Counted from the stretch's first letter, positions 33,244-41,975 are shown. The stretch: 64,000 nucleotides of DNA from Actinomadura luteofluorescens (GCF_013409365.1 NZ_JACCBA010000001.1:930001-994000); one strand, 5' to 3'. Notes: generated from the sequence alone by a model not told the origin. Made by a program: numbers and translations.

Positions 33244-33939
33244 ATGAATATGCCACCGGTTCCCCGCCCGGCAGGGCTGTTCGACCACGTGGTCGCCCGG
33301 CTGCGGCAGCAGATCACCTCGGGCGCCTGGCCAGTGGGTTCCCGGATCCCGACCGAGCCGGAGCTGGTTCGGCAACTCGGCGTGGCCCGGAACACGATCC
33401 GGGAGGCCGTGCGGGCGCTCGCCCACAACGGCCTGCTGGACGTACGCCACGGTTCGGGCACCTACGTCATCGCCACCAGCGAGCTGGCCGGCGTCATGCA
33501 GCGCCGCTTCGCCGCCGCAGACCAGGGTGACGTGATCGCGGTACGGGCCGCCCTGGAAGTGAGCGCGGCGAGGATGGCCGCACAGCGCCGTACCGAGGAA
33601 GATCTACTGCGGTTGGACGAAATGCTGGACCGGCGCGAGCGTGCCTGGGCGTCCGGGAACCGGGACGCTTTCGTGGACGCAGACGCGGCTTTTCACCGCG
33701 CGGTGGTGTCCGCATCCCACAACGAGGTGCTCGTCGAGCTGTACGCGGACCTCGGACAGGTGATCCGTCAGTCGCTGCACGAGCATTTCAGCGCCGGGCT
33801 GCAGCCTGACGGCTACATGGACCACGCTCGCCTGCTCGAGGCGATCCGCAGCTCGGCAGCGGATACGGCGGCCGCCGAGGCGGCTTCCCACACTTCCGGT
33901 TGCCGCCCGTACGCTGAACGGCCCTCGAAGAACGGCTGA
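33244..33939 (+). CDS. FadR/GntR-family transcriptional regulator
   Basis: A 231-residue GntR protein of the FadR (FCD) group. The winged helix reads VGSRIPTEPELVRQLGVARN followed by TIREAVRALAHNGLLDVRHG. The all-helical C-terminal domain has the metal-binding pattern DADAAFHRAVVSASHNEVL. The leaderless ATG at 33244 is preferred over the ATG two codons later. The divergent MFS gene is the obvious target. The C-terminus after SHTSGCRPYAER is unusual and may be a short extension. Confidence 0.88.
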   Translation: MNMPPVPRPAGLFDHVVARLRQQITSGAWPVGSRIPTEPELVRQLGVARNTIREAVRALAHNGLLDVRHGSGTYVIATSELAGVMQRRFAAADQGDVIAVRAALEVSAARMAAQRRTEEDLLRLDEMLDRRERAWASGNRDAFVDADAAFHRAVVSASHNEVLVELYADLGQVIRQSLHEHFSAGLQPDGYMDHARLLEAIRSSAADTAAAEAASHTSGCRPYAERPSKNG

Positions 33940-34018
33940 CCAGTCTGATACGAGAGCTTCTGACTTTTTACACGCGGTGGGGAACGTTGCGTGCGAGAAG
34001 GCGGAAGGGTTTCTGGGG

Positions 34019-34909
34019 CTATCGCCGCAGACGGGAGCGGAGGCTCGGCGGCTTCTGCCACCACTTCCGATTATTCTCAGGAGGCGGGTGGTGCGGCGTG
34101 GAATTCAGCCTGTTGCCCATCCAGTCGCCGTGCGGGGTGATGACGGCGAAGCGGGCGCCCGCAGGATCGGTCATGAACGCCATGCGCCCCATCGCCACTT
34201 GCTCCTCGTCGGTCGGGCCAAAACGGATGCTGGCGCCCAACTCCGCGGCCCGGCTGACCGTGGCGTCGCAGTCCTCGACCCAGATCCAGGGGAACCAGTG
34301 GGGCGGGTAACCCGTCGGAAACGAGTCATCCATCTCGATCACGCTTGCGACCACGTGCCCGCCGGCCTTCCAGGCGGTGACGGGGCGGTCGCGGAAACGG
34401 CGCTCCACGGCCTGCCAGCCGAACACCTGCTCGTAGAACATGCGCGCCTGCCCGGGCCGACGACAGGCGAGCTCCACCCAGCAGACGGCGGAGGGCTCAT
34501 CGATGACTGCGGCACCGTGAAGCCGCCGGGGCTGCACGACGGCGAAATCGGCCCCCTCGCGGTCGCCGAACATCGCGAGCTGTTCGAGATCCGCGACATC
34601 GATGAGGTCGGACAGCACTTGACCTCCAGCGTCCGCCACCGCCTGCCCGGTGGTCTGCAGATCGCCGGCACGGAAGTAGCAGAGCCAGGACGGGTACTGC
34701 GCACTGTCGGCGAGCGGCTGCATCCCGAGCACCTCCGGGCCCAGGTCGCCAAGAGTGAACATGGACAGGTCGGTCAGGCCTGGGATCGTCACGTCATAGA
34801 CGCCCCACCCGAACAGCTCACAGTAAAATTCTTTGGACCCCTCCACGTCGGGGCTGGCCAACTCAATCCATGCCGGCCACCCTGGCGGGTACTCCGTAAT
34901 ATCCGGCAT
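34019..34909 (-). CDS. two-domain VOC (glyoxalase/dioxygenase fold) protein
   Basis: A 296-residue protein with two VOC modules. The first starts WPAWIELASPDVEGSKEFYC and the second CWVELACRRPGQARMFYEQV, and each has a partner segment (LFGWGVYDV and VFGWQAVERR). Such duplicated VOC proteins in actinomycetes are mostly uncharacterised; some bind antibiotics or act as isomerases. The C-terminal extension GNRLNSTPHHPPPENNRKWW is longer than usual and may result from loss of the original stop. The gene is alone and convergent with the FadR gene. Confidence 0.85.
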   Translation of the reverse strand: MPDITEYPPGWPAWIELASPDVEGSKEFYCELFGWGVYDVTIPGLTDLSMFTLGDLGPEVLGMQPLADSAQYPSWLCYFRAGDLQTTGQAVADAGGQVLSDLIDVADLEQLAMFGDREGADFAVVQPRRLHGAAVIDEPSAVCWVELACRRPGQARMFYEQVFGWQAVERRFRDRPVTAWKAGGHVVASVIEMDDSFPTGYPPHWFPWIWVEDCDATVSRAAELGASIRFGPTDEEQVAMGRMAFMTDPAGARFAVITPHGDWMGNRLNSTPHHPPPENNRKWWQKPPSLRSRLRR

Positions 34910-35330
34910 ATCAGCATCACCTTTCCAGCCACTTTATGCCAATGACTGTCAGATGATTAAACAAAGCCGGGGTATCGATAAGCTAAATTTCGCGCAAATG
35001 TGTTGCCAAATAGCCCTGTAGGCCTTTGCGTTCCAGGACGGTAGGCAGTCCGAGGCTCCCAAAGAGGTGGCCGCGCACTGGCGGCAGAGGTTCTCTCCAC
35101 GAACCCGAGCGGGCCCTGTCAACCCCGCAGCTCGGCCCGGGAGCCGGACGAGGGCCGCGAGTCCTTGGTCCGTGACAGCAGCATCGGATGGTCGCGCGGG
35201 TGGCACCGGTTCGGAGTCGGCTCAGCGGGTCGGGAGACACGCCCGCTCGCGGCGACCTCGTCCCGCGCAACCGCCCAACGGACGAACTGCGCTCTGACGG
35301 CCATCTGGGTACCCGGCCGATGATGCTCGC
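34910..35330. other. intergenic stretch, partly AT-rich
   Basis: The first 120 bases are unusually AT-rich for this DNA and probably hold the promoter of the VOC gene. The rest returns to high GC but has no frame with a start signal or family likeness. Nothing else is seen. Confidence 0.4.
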
Positions 35331-35789
35331 TCACGGATGATCGGGGGCGGTTCGCGGGCCCCGGTAGGGCAGGGTCTGGCTGTAGACGACGTTGGTCGTG
35401 GTGCTGCCGAACTGGGCGAGTTCGTCGACGATCCGTTCGAGGTGGGCCATGGAGCCCGCCGCCACCTTCAGGGTGTAGCAGTCCTCGCCGGTGGTGCGCA
35501 GGCATTCGAGGATCTCCAGGCGCTCGCCGAGCAGGCGGCGCAGCGGCTCGTGCCGGCTGCCGGGGTACTTCAGGCGGACGACGGCCAGCACGGCGAATCC
35601 GACCTTCGCCAGATCGATGTCGGCTCGGTATCCGGTGATGACCCCCAGCGCCTCCAACCGCCTGACCCGTTCGGTGGTCGCCGAGGCGCTGAGATTCACC
35701 CGGCGGCCCAGCTCGGTGAGGGGAACGCGGCCGTCCTGCTGGATCTCCGCCAGGATCGACCAGTCGGTTACGTCCAGATCCTCGGTCAT
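35331..35789 (-). CDS. Lrp/AsnC-family transcriptional regulator
   Basis: A 152-residue Lrp-like protein. The helix-turn-helix reads RVPLTELGRRVNLSASATTE with RVRRLEALGVITGYRADID, followed by a RAM ligand domain (LECLRTTGEDCYTLKVAAG). The gene appears leaderless: TACATT (35801-35796) is six bases before the ATG. A perfect 13-base palindrome covers the start codon, predicting autoregulation. It is divergent from the LLM/deaminase pair, the likely target. The inducer may be an amino acid or related small acid. Confidence 0.9.
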   Translation of the reverse strand: MTEDLDVTDWSILAEIQQDGRVPLTELGRRVNLSASATTERVRRLEALGVITGYRADIDLAKVGFAVLAVVRLKYPGSRHEPLRRLLGERLEILECLRTTGEDCYTLKVAAGSMAHLERIVDELAQFGSTTTNVVYSQTLPYRGPRTAPDHP

Positions 35790-35801
35790 TCGCCGAATGT
35801 A
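35787..35801 (-). promoter_or_regulatory. palindrome over the Lrp gene start, with -10 element
   Basis: CATTCG-C-CGAATG (35787-35799) is a perfect odd palindrome that includes the ATG (35789-35787). TACATT (35801-35796) overlaps its other end and fits a -10 six bases before the start. Binding here would block the promoter. Confidence 0.55.
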
Positions 35802-35882
35802 CCGGTAGGTTCACGGTGATGACGGTCGAGCACCGTGAGCACCGCCTTCAGAAACAAGTGATCAACTGGATAGCGTCGTTCT

Positions 35883-36752
35883 GTGCACATTGGGGTGAAT
35901 GTTCCGAACTTCGGGCCGGGGACGGCTCCGGCCGTGTTGCGGCGCTGGGCGCAGACCGTGGAGGCGCTCGGTTACGACCTGTTGATGATCTCCGACCACG
36001 TGGTGGTGACGCCCGACGTCGCCGAGCAGTATCCGGCTCCGTTCTACGAGCCGTTCACCACCCTCGCGTGGCTGGCCGGTGTCACCGAACGGGTCGCGCT
36101 CGGCACCTCGGTGCTCATCGTGCCGTACCGGCATCCCCTCCTCATGGCCCGGATGGCGGCGAACCTCAATCGGTTCAGCGACGGCCGGCTGGTGCTCGGC
36201 GTGGGCGTCGGCTGGGCCCGCCAGGAGTTCGACGCGCTCGGGGTGCCGTTCGAACAGCGCGGGCGGCTCACCGACGACCACCTCCGTGCGATGCGCACCG
36301 CATGGGCGGACGAGGCCGACTACCAGAGCGGGCCGATACCGATCTGGGTCGGCGGGAACACCGACGTGGGCCTGCGCCGGGCGGTACGCCTCGGTGACGC
36401 CTGGCATCCCCTGCGCATGACCATGCCGTGGTTGCGCAGCGCGGTGGACCGGATGAAGACCGTCGCGCAGGCGTTGGAACGGCCGGTACCCGCCCTGGTC
36501 CCCCGCATCGTTCTGCGGCTGACCGACCTACCGGTCACGGGCCCCGAACGCCGCGTCGGCGAGGGCACCATCGACCAGGTCCTCGAGGACTTGGAAGAGC
36601 TGCGGCTCCTCGGCTCCGAGACCGTTGTGCTCGACCCGTTCGACAGGGACCCCGCGGAGACGCTGGCCCCAAGCAAAGCCTGGCAGGCGCTGGCGACCGT
36701 GGCCGACCGCTGGACCTGGACACACTCGACTCAGCGAGGGGAACCACAGTGA
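35883..36752 (+). CDS. LLM-class F420-dependent oxidoreductase
   Basis: A 289-residue luciferase-like protein. VNVPNFGPGTAPAVLRRWAQ at the N-terminus, GYDLLMISDHVVV, VALGTSVLIVPYRHPLLMAR and GRLVLGVGVGWARQEFDALG are marks of the actinobacterial F420-dependent subgroup. The GTG at 35883 has no ribosome site but is preceded by TAGCGT six bases away, so it is probably leaderless. Its stop overlaps the GTG of the deaminase gene, so the two products are made together. The substrate is unknown. Confidence 0.85.
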   Translation: MHIGVNVPNFGPGTAPAVLRRWAQTVEALGYDLLMISDHVVVTPDVAEQYPAPFYEPFTTLAWLAGVTERVALGTSVLIVPYRHPLLMARMAANLNRFSDGRLVLGVGVGWARQEFDALGVPFEQRGRLTDDHLRAMRTAWADEADYQSGPIPIWVGGNTDVGLRRAVRLGDAWHPLRMTMPWLRSAVDRMKTVAQALERPVPALVPRIVLRLTDLPVTGPERRVGEGTIDQVLEDLEELRLLGSETVVLDPFDRDPAETLAPSKAWQALATVADRWTWTHSTQRGEPQ

Positions 36753-37174
36753 CACCTCAAGACGAGAACTTCCTGCGCAGGGCCATCGAGCTGGCCTCCA
36801 AGGCGCGCGAGAGCGGGGACGCACCCTTCGGATCGCTGCTGGTGGGGCCGGACGGCGAGGTGCTGGCCGAGGAGCACAACACGGTCACCAGCGACGGCGA
36901 CATCTCCGCCCATCCGGAGCTGAAGCTGGCCCGGTGGGCGGCCCGCGAGCTGGACCCGCCCACGGCGGCGGCCACCACCATGTACACCAGTTGCCAGCCC
37001 TGCGACATGTGCAGAGGCGGCATCGAACGGTCCGGGCTCGGACGCGTGGTGTACGCGCTGTCCAATGATCAGCTCGCCACGCTCAAGCCGGGCGGCGGCT
37101 GGCCGCAGGTGCCCCAGGAGGGGCCGGCCCTGTTCGAGGAGGCCCGCATCCCGATCGAGGGCTTCTACCACTGA
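36749..37174 (+). CDS. nucleoside/guanine deaminase-like (cytidine deaminase fold) protein
   Basis: A 141-residue zinc deaminase. The zinc and catalytic site is HPELKLARW (HPE in place of the commoner HAE) plus TSCQPCDMCRGGIERSGL (PCxxC). GDAPFGSLLVGPDGEVLAEE at the N-terminus is typical of guanine deaminase/TadA relatives. GTG at 36749 overlaps the LLM stop. Coupling to an F420 enzyme is unusual for purine salvage, so a deamination in heterocycle breakdown is possible. Confidence 0.85.
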   Translation: MTPQDENFLRRAIELASKARESGDAPFGSLLVGPDGEVLAEEHNTVTSDGDISAHPELKLARWAARELDPPTAAATTMYTSCQPCDMCRGGIERSGLGRVVYALSNDQLATLKPGGGWPQVPQEGPALFEEARIPIEGFYH

Positions 37175-37231
37175 CGATCAACCGAGCCGTGCCACGGCCG
37201 GCAAGCCGGCGCGGCCGGCCCCCGGGTTCTC

Positions 37232-38503
37232 TCACGACCGCCTGACGCCACAGGTCGCCGTGAGAGGGTCCGCCTTCGACGCCAGGGGCACCGGTGTGAA
37301 CATCGGCGGCTCTTCGGAGGGCTCCAAGGCGGTCGGCCCGTAGAGCCAGTCCACGAACGAGTAGTCGTCGATCGCACGTTCCCGTAGCAGGGCGTTGCGG
37401 TTTCGGCGGGACGTCCCGTCGAGGTGCCACAGGTCGCCCCAGGCGCGCGAAGCGGTGAGCACACGGCGGCAGTGCTCGGGCCGGACGGCCTGGTAGGCCG
37501 CGAGGACGGCCGGCCAGTCCACCGTCCCGTCGTGGGCGAGACGCCGGGCGAGGTGTTCGCCGAGCACCCAGCCGTCCTCGATCGCCATGATCGCGCCCTG
37601 GGCGATGTACTGAAGCGGGGGGTGGGCGGCATCGCCGAGGAGGGCGATGTTGCCGTCCACCCAGGTCATGAGCGGCTCGCGGTCGTACATGCGCCACCAG
37701 CGGTCGCGCCACATGTGGGGCAGCCCCTCGCGGACGAAGTCACAGGTCCGCTCGAAGGCCGCGTCCAACTCGTCCGGCGTGCCCCAGTCCTCTTCGCCGG
37801 CACGTGCCTTGGGCGACTCGAAGACGGCGACCTGGTTGAGCAGTCCGCCGCCGCGCAGCCCGTAGTGGACGAAGTGGCAGCGCGGGCCGACGTACACGAC
37901 GACCTCGGACAGGTCGACCTCCGCCCCCCGGCCGCTCGCGGTCGGTGTGGTGCCGCGGTAGGCGACGTAGGCCGACGAGACCGGCCGGTCGTCCGAGAGG
38001 AGCCCGCGCGCCACCGAATGCAGCCCGTCGGCCGCGATGACCACCCGCGCTTCCTCCCTGCGGCCGTCGGCAAGCGTCACGCATGCGCCCTCGGCGGTGT
38101 TGGCGTAGGCGACCACCGACTGCGAGGTCCGCAGATGGACGCCGGCCCGCTCGCAGGCGCGCAGCAGCATGGTGTGCAGGTCGCTGCGGTGGATGACCAG
38201 GTAGGGGTGGCCGTAGCGCCGCTCGAGGTCGCGCAGGTCGAGCCGGGTCAGCTCCGAGCCGTCGACGGCGTCGCGCATGATCATCGCGTGCGGCAGGACG
38301 CCGAGGGCCGCCGCCTCGTCCAGCAGGCCGTAGTCGTCGAGGATGCGCGTGCAGTTGGGGGCGAGCTGGATTCCCGCGCCGACCTCGCCGAAGGCGGCGG
38401 CCTGTTCGAGCACGCGGACCGCGAGGCCGCGGCGGGCCAGCGCGTAGGCGGCCCCCAGTCCGCCGATCCCGCCGCCGACGACGAGCACATCAGGGTTGGT
38501 CAT
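37232..38503 (-). CDS. FAD-dependent 3-hydroxybenzoate 6-hydroxylase
   Basis: A 423-residue flavoprotein monooxygenase. FAD site GGGIGGLGAAYALARRG, the DG motif in IAADGLHSVARG and the GD motif in IALLGDAAHPPLQYIAQGA are all present. GGAAGAG precedes the ATG at 38503. It is the last gene of an operon with gentisate dioxygenase, fumarylpyruvate hydrolase and maleylpyruvate isomerase. Para-hydroxylation of 3-hydroxybenzoate to gentisate is therefore strongly suggested; salicylate 5-hydroxylation or a related substrate is an alternative. Confidence 0.85.
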   Translation of the reverse strand: MTNPDVLVVGGGIGGLGAAYALARRGLAVRVLEQAAAFGEVGAGIQLAPNCTRILDDYGLLDEAAALGVLPHAMIMRDAVDGSELTRLDLRDLERRYGHPYLVIHRSDLHTMLLRACERAGVHLRTSQSVVAYANTAEGACVTLADGRREEARVVIAADGLHSVARGLLSDDRPVSSAYVAYRGTTPTASGRGAEVDLSEVVVYVGPRCHFVHYGLRGGGLLNQVAVFESPKARAGEEDWGTPDELDAAFERTCDFVREGLPHMWRDRWWRMYDREPLMTWVDGNIALLGDAAHPPLQYIAQGAIMAIEDGWVLGEHLARRLAHDGTVDWPAVLAAYQAVRPEHCRRVLTASRAWGDLWHLDGTSRRNRNALLRERAIDDYSFVDWLYGPTALEPSEEPPMFTPVPLASKADPLTATCGVRRS

Positions 38504-38523
38504 GGTCTCTTCCTTGTCGGGCG

Positions 38524-39153
38524 TCAGAGCCAGGGGCCGAGCCGCGGGGGGCCGGTGAGGGAGTGGGGCCGCCCGGCCAGCCAGGCGGCCACCTCGGGCA
38601 GCGGTCCGGCCGGCAGGCTCGACGTGCCGAGTTCCCGCTTGGCGGCGATGTCGTGGACGAGGGCCCGCAGGAAGTCGCCCGGCAGGTCGGCGAAGGAGAC
38701 GCCGCGGTCCATGTCGACGGCATGGACGAAGACTTCGCGCGACCGCAGCCAGGGCACCTCGGTGGCGGGGACGGTGCGGCCCTGCGCCGTCACCACCTCG
38801 TTCCGCCACTGCCGCTCGGTCAGCGCCTCCGTCGCGGTCCGCAGCGCCGCGCACGAACGGGTCAGCCAGCCGGTCAGCTCCGGACCGCTCATCCGGGGGC
38901 CGCGCTCGATCCCGGCCGCCCGGTCTTCGGGCGAGGCGTACATCGGGGTCACGTCCCCGGTGGCCGCCCAGTGCACCAGGTTGCCGAGCGCGTCGGCGTT
39001 CGATGCGACGTGGGCGACGAGATGCCTGCGGGTCCAGCCGGGCAGCGGGCTCGCCGCGTCGTAGGCGGGCTCGGTCAGACCGCCGGCGGCGGCCAGGAAC
39101 AACTCGGTGCCCTCCCGCATCCAGCGGTGGGCGTCGGCGACGGAACGGGCCAT
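38524..39153 (-). CDS. mycothiol-dependent maleylpyruvate isomerase family protein
   Basis: A 209-residue DinB-fold protein. LPGWTRRHLVAHVASNADAL holds the family's metal-site His residues, and SREVFVHAVDMDRG supplies another. Members of this family isomerise maleylpyruvate to fumarylpyruvate with mycothiol in actinobacteria. The ATG shares one base with the stop of the fumarylpyruvate hydrolase gene (TGATG). Position between hydrolase and hydroxylase genes makes this role nearly certain and points to a mycothiol-making actinomycete. Confidence 0.88.
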   Translation of the reverse strand: MARSVADAHRWMREGTELFLAAAGGLTEPAYDAASPLPGWTRRHLVAHVASNADALGNLVHWAATGDVTPMYASPEDRAAGIERGPRMSGPELTGWLTRSCAALRTATEALTERQWRNEVVTAQGRTVPATEVPWLRSREVFVHAVDMDRGVSFADLPGDFLRALVHDIAAKRELGTSSLPAGPLPEVAAWLAGRPHSLTGPPRLGPWL

Positions 39154-39983
39154 CAGACGTCCTCGACGATGCGGTTGGCGCAGGCGCCGAGGCCGTCGAT
39201 CTCGGTCACGACCGTCTCGCCGCCGGTCAGGTAGACCTTCGGGTCGCGGGCGTGGCCGACGCCGGCGGGGGTGCCGGTGGCGATCAGGTCGCCGGGCCGC
39301 AGCCGGACGATCGTGGAGATGTACGCGATCAGGGAGACGGGGTCGAACAGCAGCGTGCCGGTGTCGTCGGACTGCATGACCGTCCCGTCCACGACGGTCC
39401 GCACCCCGAGGGCGGGGCGGACGCCGCCGACCTCGTCGGGGGTGACCAGATAGGGGCCGACAGGGGTCGAGGAGTCCCAGATCTTGCCCTGGGTCCACTC
39501 GATCGTGCGGAACTGCCAGTCGCGCGCGGAGATGTCGTTCATGACGGTGAACCCGGCGATCGCCGCCTCGGCCTGGGTTTCGCCGGCGCGGCGTACCTCC
39601 TCGCCGATGACGACGGCCAGTTCGACCTCCCAGTCCAGGGCGTCGGTCTCGGCCGGTTTGACGATGTCGTCATGGGCGCCGATCAGGGAGTCGGCGAACT
39701 TGGGGAACAGTGTCGGGTACGCCGGAAGTTCGCGGCCCATCTCCTCGATGTGGCGGGTGTAGTTGTGGCCGACGCAGATCACCTTCGACGGGCGTGGCAC
39801 GAGGGGCGCGAAGTCGGCGTCCCGCACGTCGTAGGTCGCCCCCGTGCCTGACGCCGCTCTGGCCCGCCAGCCCGGCTCGGCGAGCAGGGCGCCCAGGTCG
39901 CTGAACCCGAGGTCGATGAGCTCACCGCCGTCGAGCCGGGCGGCGCGGGTGCCCTCGGGGGTGCGGATGGTGCAGAGCTTCAT
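39153..39983 (-). CDS. fumarylpyruvate hydrolase (FAH family)
   Basis: A 276-residue FAH-family enzyme. ICVGHNYTRHIEEMGR, the metal-binding EVELAVVIGEEV, and FTVMNDISARDWQFR with IATGTPAGVGHARDP are conserved. In the gentisate pathway it splits fumarylpyruvate to fumarate and pyruvate. Its ATG shares one base with the stop of the gentisate dioxygenase gene, and its stop with the isomerase ATG, so three genes are chained by TGATG overlaps. Confidence 0.92.
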   Translation of the reverse strand: MKLCTIRTPEGTRAARLDGGELIDLGFSDLGALLAEPGWRARAASGTGATYDVRDADFAPLVPRPSKVICVGHNYTRHIEEMGRELPAYPTLFPKFADSLIGAHDDIVKPAETDALDWEVELAVVIGEEVRRAGETQAEAAIAGFTVMNDISARDWQFRTIEWTQGKIWDSSTPVGPYLVTPDEVGGVRPALGVRTVVDGTVMQSDDTGTLLFDPVSLIAYISTIVRLRPGDLIATGTPAGVGHARDPKVYLTGGETVVTEIDGLGACANRIVEDV

Positions 39984-41146
39984 CAGGCGTCCTTGGCGGA
40001 TCGGTTGAGCTTGAGCGCCTCGAAGACGGGCGCGTCACTGAAGCGGAACAGGTCCAGGGCTCCGGAGTAGGAGTCGGACGGCCCGGCATCGGACCGCACC
40101 GAGAACGGCTCCCACGAGGGGACGACGAACAGGTCTCCGCGGGTCACCGACCAGGTCCGGTCTCCGACCGTCACCGTGCCGGAGCCGTCGAAGACCTGGT
40201 AGACGCTGGAGCCGGTCTCACGGACGGGAGCCGTCGCGGCGCCCCGCGCCACGCGGTGGAACTCGGCGCGCACGGTGGGCAGCACGTCCGCGCCGTCGAT
40301 GGGGTTGCTGTACCGGACGGCAGCGTGGCCCGGCTCCACCGTGGCCGCGAACCCCTGCTCTTCCAGCGCGAGCTGGTCGGCCAGCGCGCGGTCGGTGTAC
40401 TCCCACTTGTAGGAGAGCAGCGGCGAGCCCGGGGTGGTGTGAGCGACGGCGACCGGACGCAGTCCGGGGTGGCCCCACAGCCGCTCCGAGCGGGACCGCT
40501 CGGGCGTGCTGCGCTCGTCCTGGGAGAGCTCCTCGCGTCCGAACTCGAAGAACTGCGCCTCGGTCAGGTACTGGAACGGGATGTCGAGGCCGTCGATCCA
40601 GGCCATCGGACGATCGGTGGCGTTGTGGTGGGCGTGCCAGTTCCAGCCGGCCTGCGGCAGGAAGTCGCCCCGGTTCATCGGCACCGGGTCGCCGCCGACG
40701 ACCGTCCAGACTCCGGAGCCCTCGACGACGAAGCGGAAGGCATGCTGGGTGTGGCGGTGCTCGGGTGCGTCCTCGCCGGGCATCAGGTACTGGATCGCCG
40801 CCCACAGCGTCGGCGTGGCGAACGGGCGGCCGCCCAGCCCGGGGTTCGCCAGCGCGATCGCCCGGCGCTCGCCCCCGCGCCCGACCGGGACGATCCGGCC
40901 GGCCAGCTCGGCCAGCCGGACGAGCCGGTCCCATTTCCACACATGCGCGACGGCGCTGGACCGCGGCTGGGGCGGCATCAGTCCGCCGATCTCGGTCCAC
41001 AGCGGGACGAGGAGTTCGGTCTCGAAACCGCGGTAGAGGTCTTCGAGCTCGGGGGTGGCGTCCGGCTGGCCCGGCGCGTCGACCGCTCGCAGTTTCACGG
41101 GAGAGTCCGCGAGAGCGTCGGCAGAGGTGCTGGTCATGGCGGTCAT
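39983..41146 (-). CDS. gentisate 1,2-dioxygenase (bicupin)
   Basis: A 387-residue double-cupin Fe(II) enzyme that opens gentisate to maleylpyruvate. The first cupin has EHRHTQHAFRFVVEG (His130, His132) and WNWHAHHN (His171). The second, with VYQVFDGSGTVTVGDRTWSV and FVVPSWEPFSV, is the more divergent C-terminal cupin. The sequence has two in-frame ATGs (41146 and 41137); no clear ribosome site decides. It is the first gene of the operon and is divergent from an IclR regulator with a perfect operator palindrome between. Confidence 0.9.
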   Translation of the reverse strand: MTAMTSTSADALADSPVKLRAVDAPGQPDATPELEDLYRGFETELLVPLWTEIGGLMPPQPRSSAVAHVWKWDRLVRLAELAGRIVPVGRGGERRAIALANPGLGGRPFATPTLWAAIQYLMPGEDAPEHRHTQHAFRFVVEGSGVWTVVGGDPVPMNRGDFLPQAGWNWHAHHNATDRPMAWIDGLDIPFQYLTEAQFFEFGREELSQDERSTPERSRSERLWGHPGLRPVAVAHTTPGSPLLSYKWEYTDRALADQLALEEQGFAATVEPGHAAVRYSNPIDGADVLPTVRAEFHRVARGAATAPVRETGSSVYQVFDGSGTVTVGDRTWSVTRGDLFVVPSWEPFSVRSDAGPSDSYSGALDLFRFSDAPVFEALKLNRSAKDA

Positions 41147-41177
41147 CGTGCTGCCTGTACTCTCTGAGGAAAAGAAA

Positions 41178-41194
41178 ATTCTGTGTTACAGAAT
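41178..41194 (+). promoter_or_regulatory. palindromic IclR operator between gentisate operon and regulator
   Basis: ATTCTGT-GTT-ACAGAAT is a perfect 17-base palindrome (7-bp arms). It lies 32 bases before the - strand gentisate dioxygenase start and 11 bases before the iclR GTG. Its place and symmetry fit an IclR-type site controlling both directions. Confidence 0.7.
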
Positions 41195-41204
41195 CGAGGA
41201 CGGA

Positions 41205-41975
41205 GTGGACAAGCCGCTCAAGGAACCGCCTCCCTACGCCATCGCGAGCGTCGACAACGCCCTGCGCATCGCGACGATGCTGCAGCTCGAAGGCCCTCTG
41301 ACCGTCTCCGAGGTCGCGCGGCGGCTCGGCGTCGCGAACTCGACGGCGCACCGGCTGCTCGCCATGCTCGTCTACCGGGACTTCGCCGTCCGCCGGCCCG
41401 ACCGCGCCTACCGCGTCGGCCCCGTCCTGGAACTCGCCGCCCATTCGCAGTCGACGGCCGCCAGGCTGCGCGCCGCTGCGCTGCCGCATCTGCACGCGCT
41501 GGCCGAACTGCTCGAGGAGTCCGCCAACCTCACCATCCGCACCGGCGACACGGCGCGCTTCATCGCCAGCGTCGAGTCACAGCAGGTCCTGCGGGTCGGT
41601 TCGCGCGAGGGCATGGTCTTCCCCGCGCACCGCACGACCGGCGGGCTGCTGCTCCTGGCCGAACTGCCGCCGGACGGGCTGGCGGCCCTGTACTCCCCCG
41701 ACCGCCACGATCAGCGACCGGACGTCGCTCCAGACCTCGACGCCCTGCGAGCGGACCTGGCACGGGTACGCCGCAACGGATTCGCCCTCAACGAGGGCCG
41801 CTCCGAGCGCGGCGTCGTCGCGGTCGGCGTCCCCGTGCGCGCACCGGACGGCGCCGCCGTGGCCGGCCTCTCCCTGTCGATGCCGAGCGCACGCTACGAG
41901 AAGGAGCGGCTCCCCCATCTGGTCGGCACGCTGCGCAAAGCGGCCAACGCACTGGAGCGCGACCTGGCCCGATGA
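41205..41975 (+). CDS. IclR-family regulator of the gentisate operon
   Basis: A 256-residue IclR protein. The winged helix reads LTVSEVARRLGVANSTAHRL (about residues 32-51), and the effector domain contains ESANLTIRTGDTARFIASVE and GMVFPAHRTTGGLLLLAELP. GAGG lies five bases before the GTG at 41205; longer in-frame starts exist but would overlap the operator. It resembles the IclR gene at 55176-55985 (shared STAHRLLAMLVYR, NLTIRTG/NLMVRVG), so the two are paralogues. Likely inducer: gentisate or 3-hydroxybenzoate. Confidence 0.9.
   Translation: MDKPLKEPPPYAIASVDNALRIATMLQLEGPLTVSEVARRLGVANSTAHRLLAMLVYRDFAVRRPDRAYRVGPVLELAAHSQSTAARLRAAALPHLHALAELLEESANLTIRTGDTARFIASVESQQVLRVGSREGMVFPAHRTTGGLLLLAELPPDGLAALYSPDRHDQRPDVAPDLDALRADLARVRRNGFALNEGRSERGVVAVGVPVRAPDGAAVAGLSLSMPSARYEKERLPHLVGTLRKAANALERDLAR

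Noticed and set aside
37190..37225. GGCCGG/CCGGCC repeats between the deaminase and hydroxylase genes as a terminator
   Set aside because: The pairings are short and ambiguous (several overlapping GCCGGC units), so no single stable hairpin is supported.
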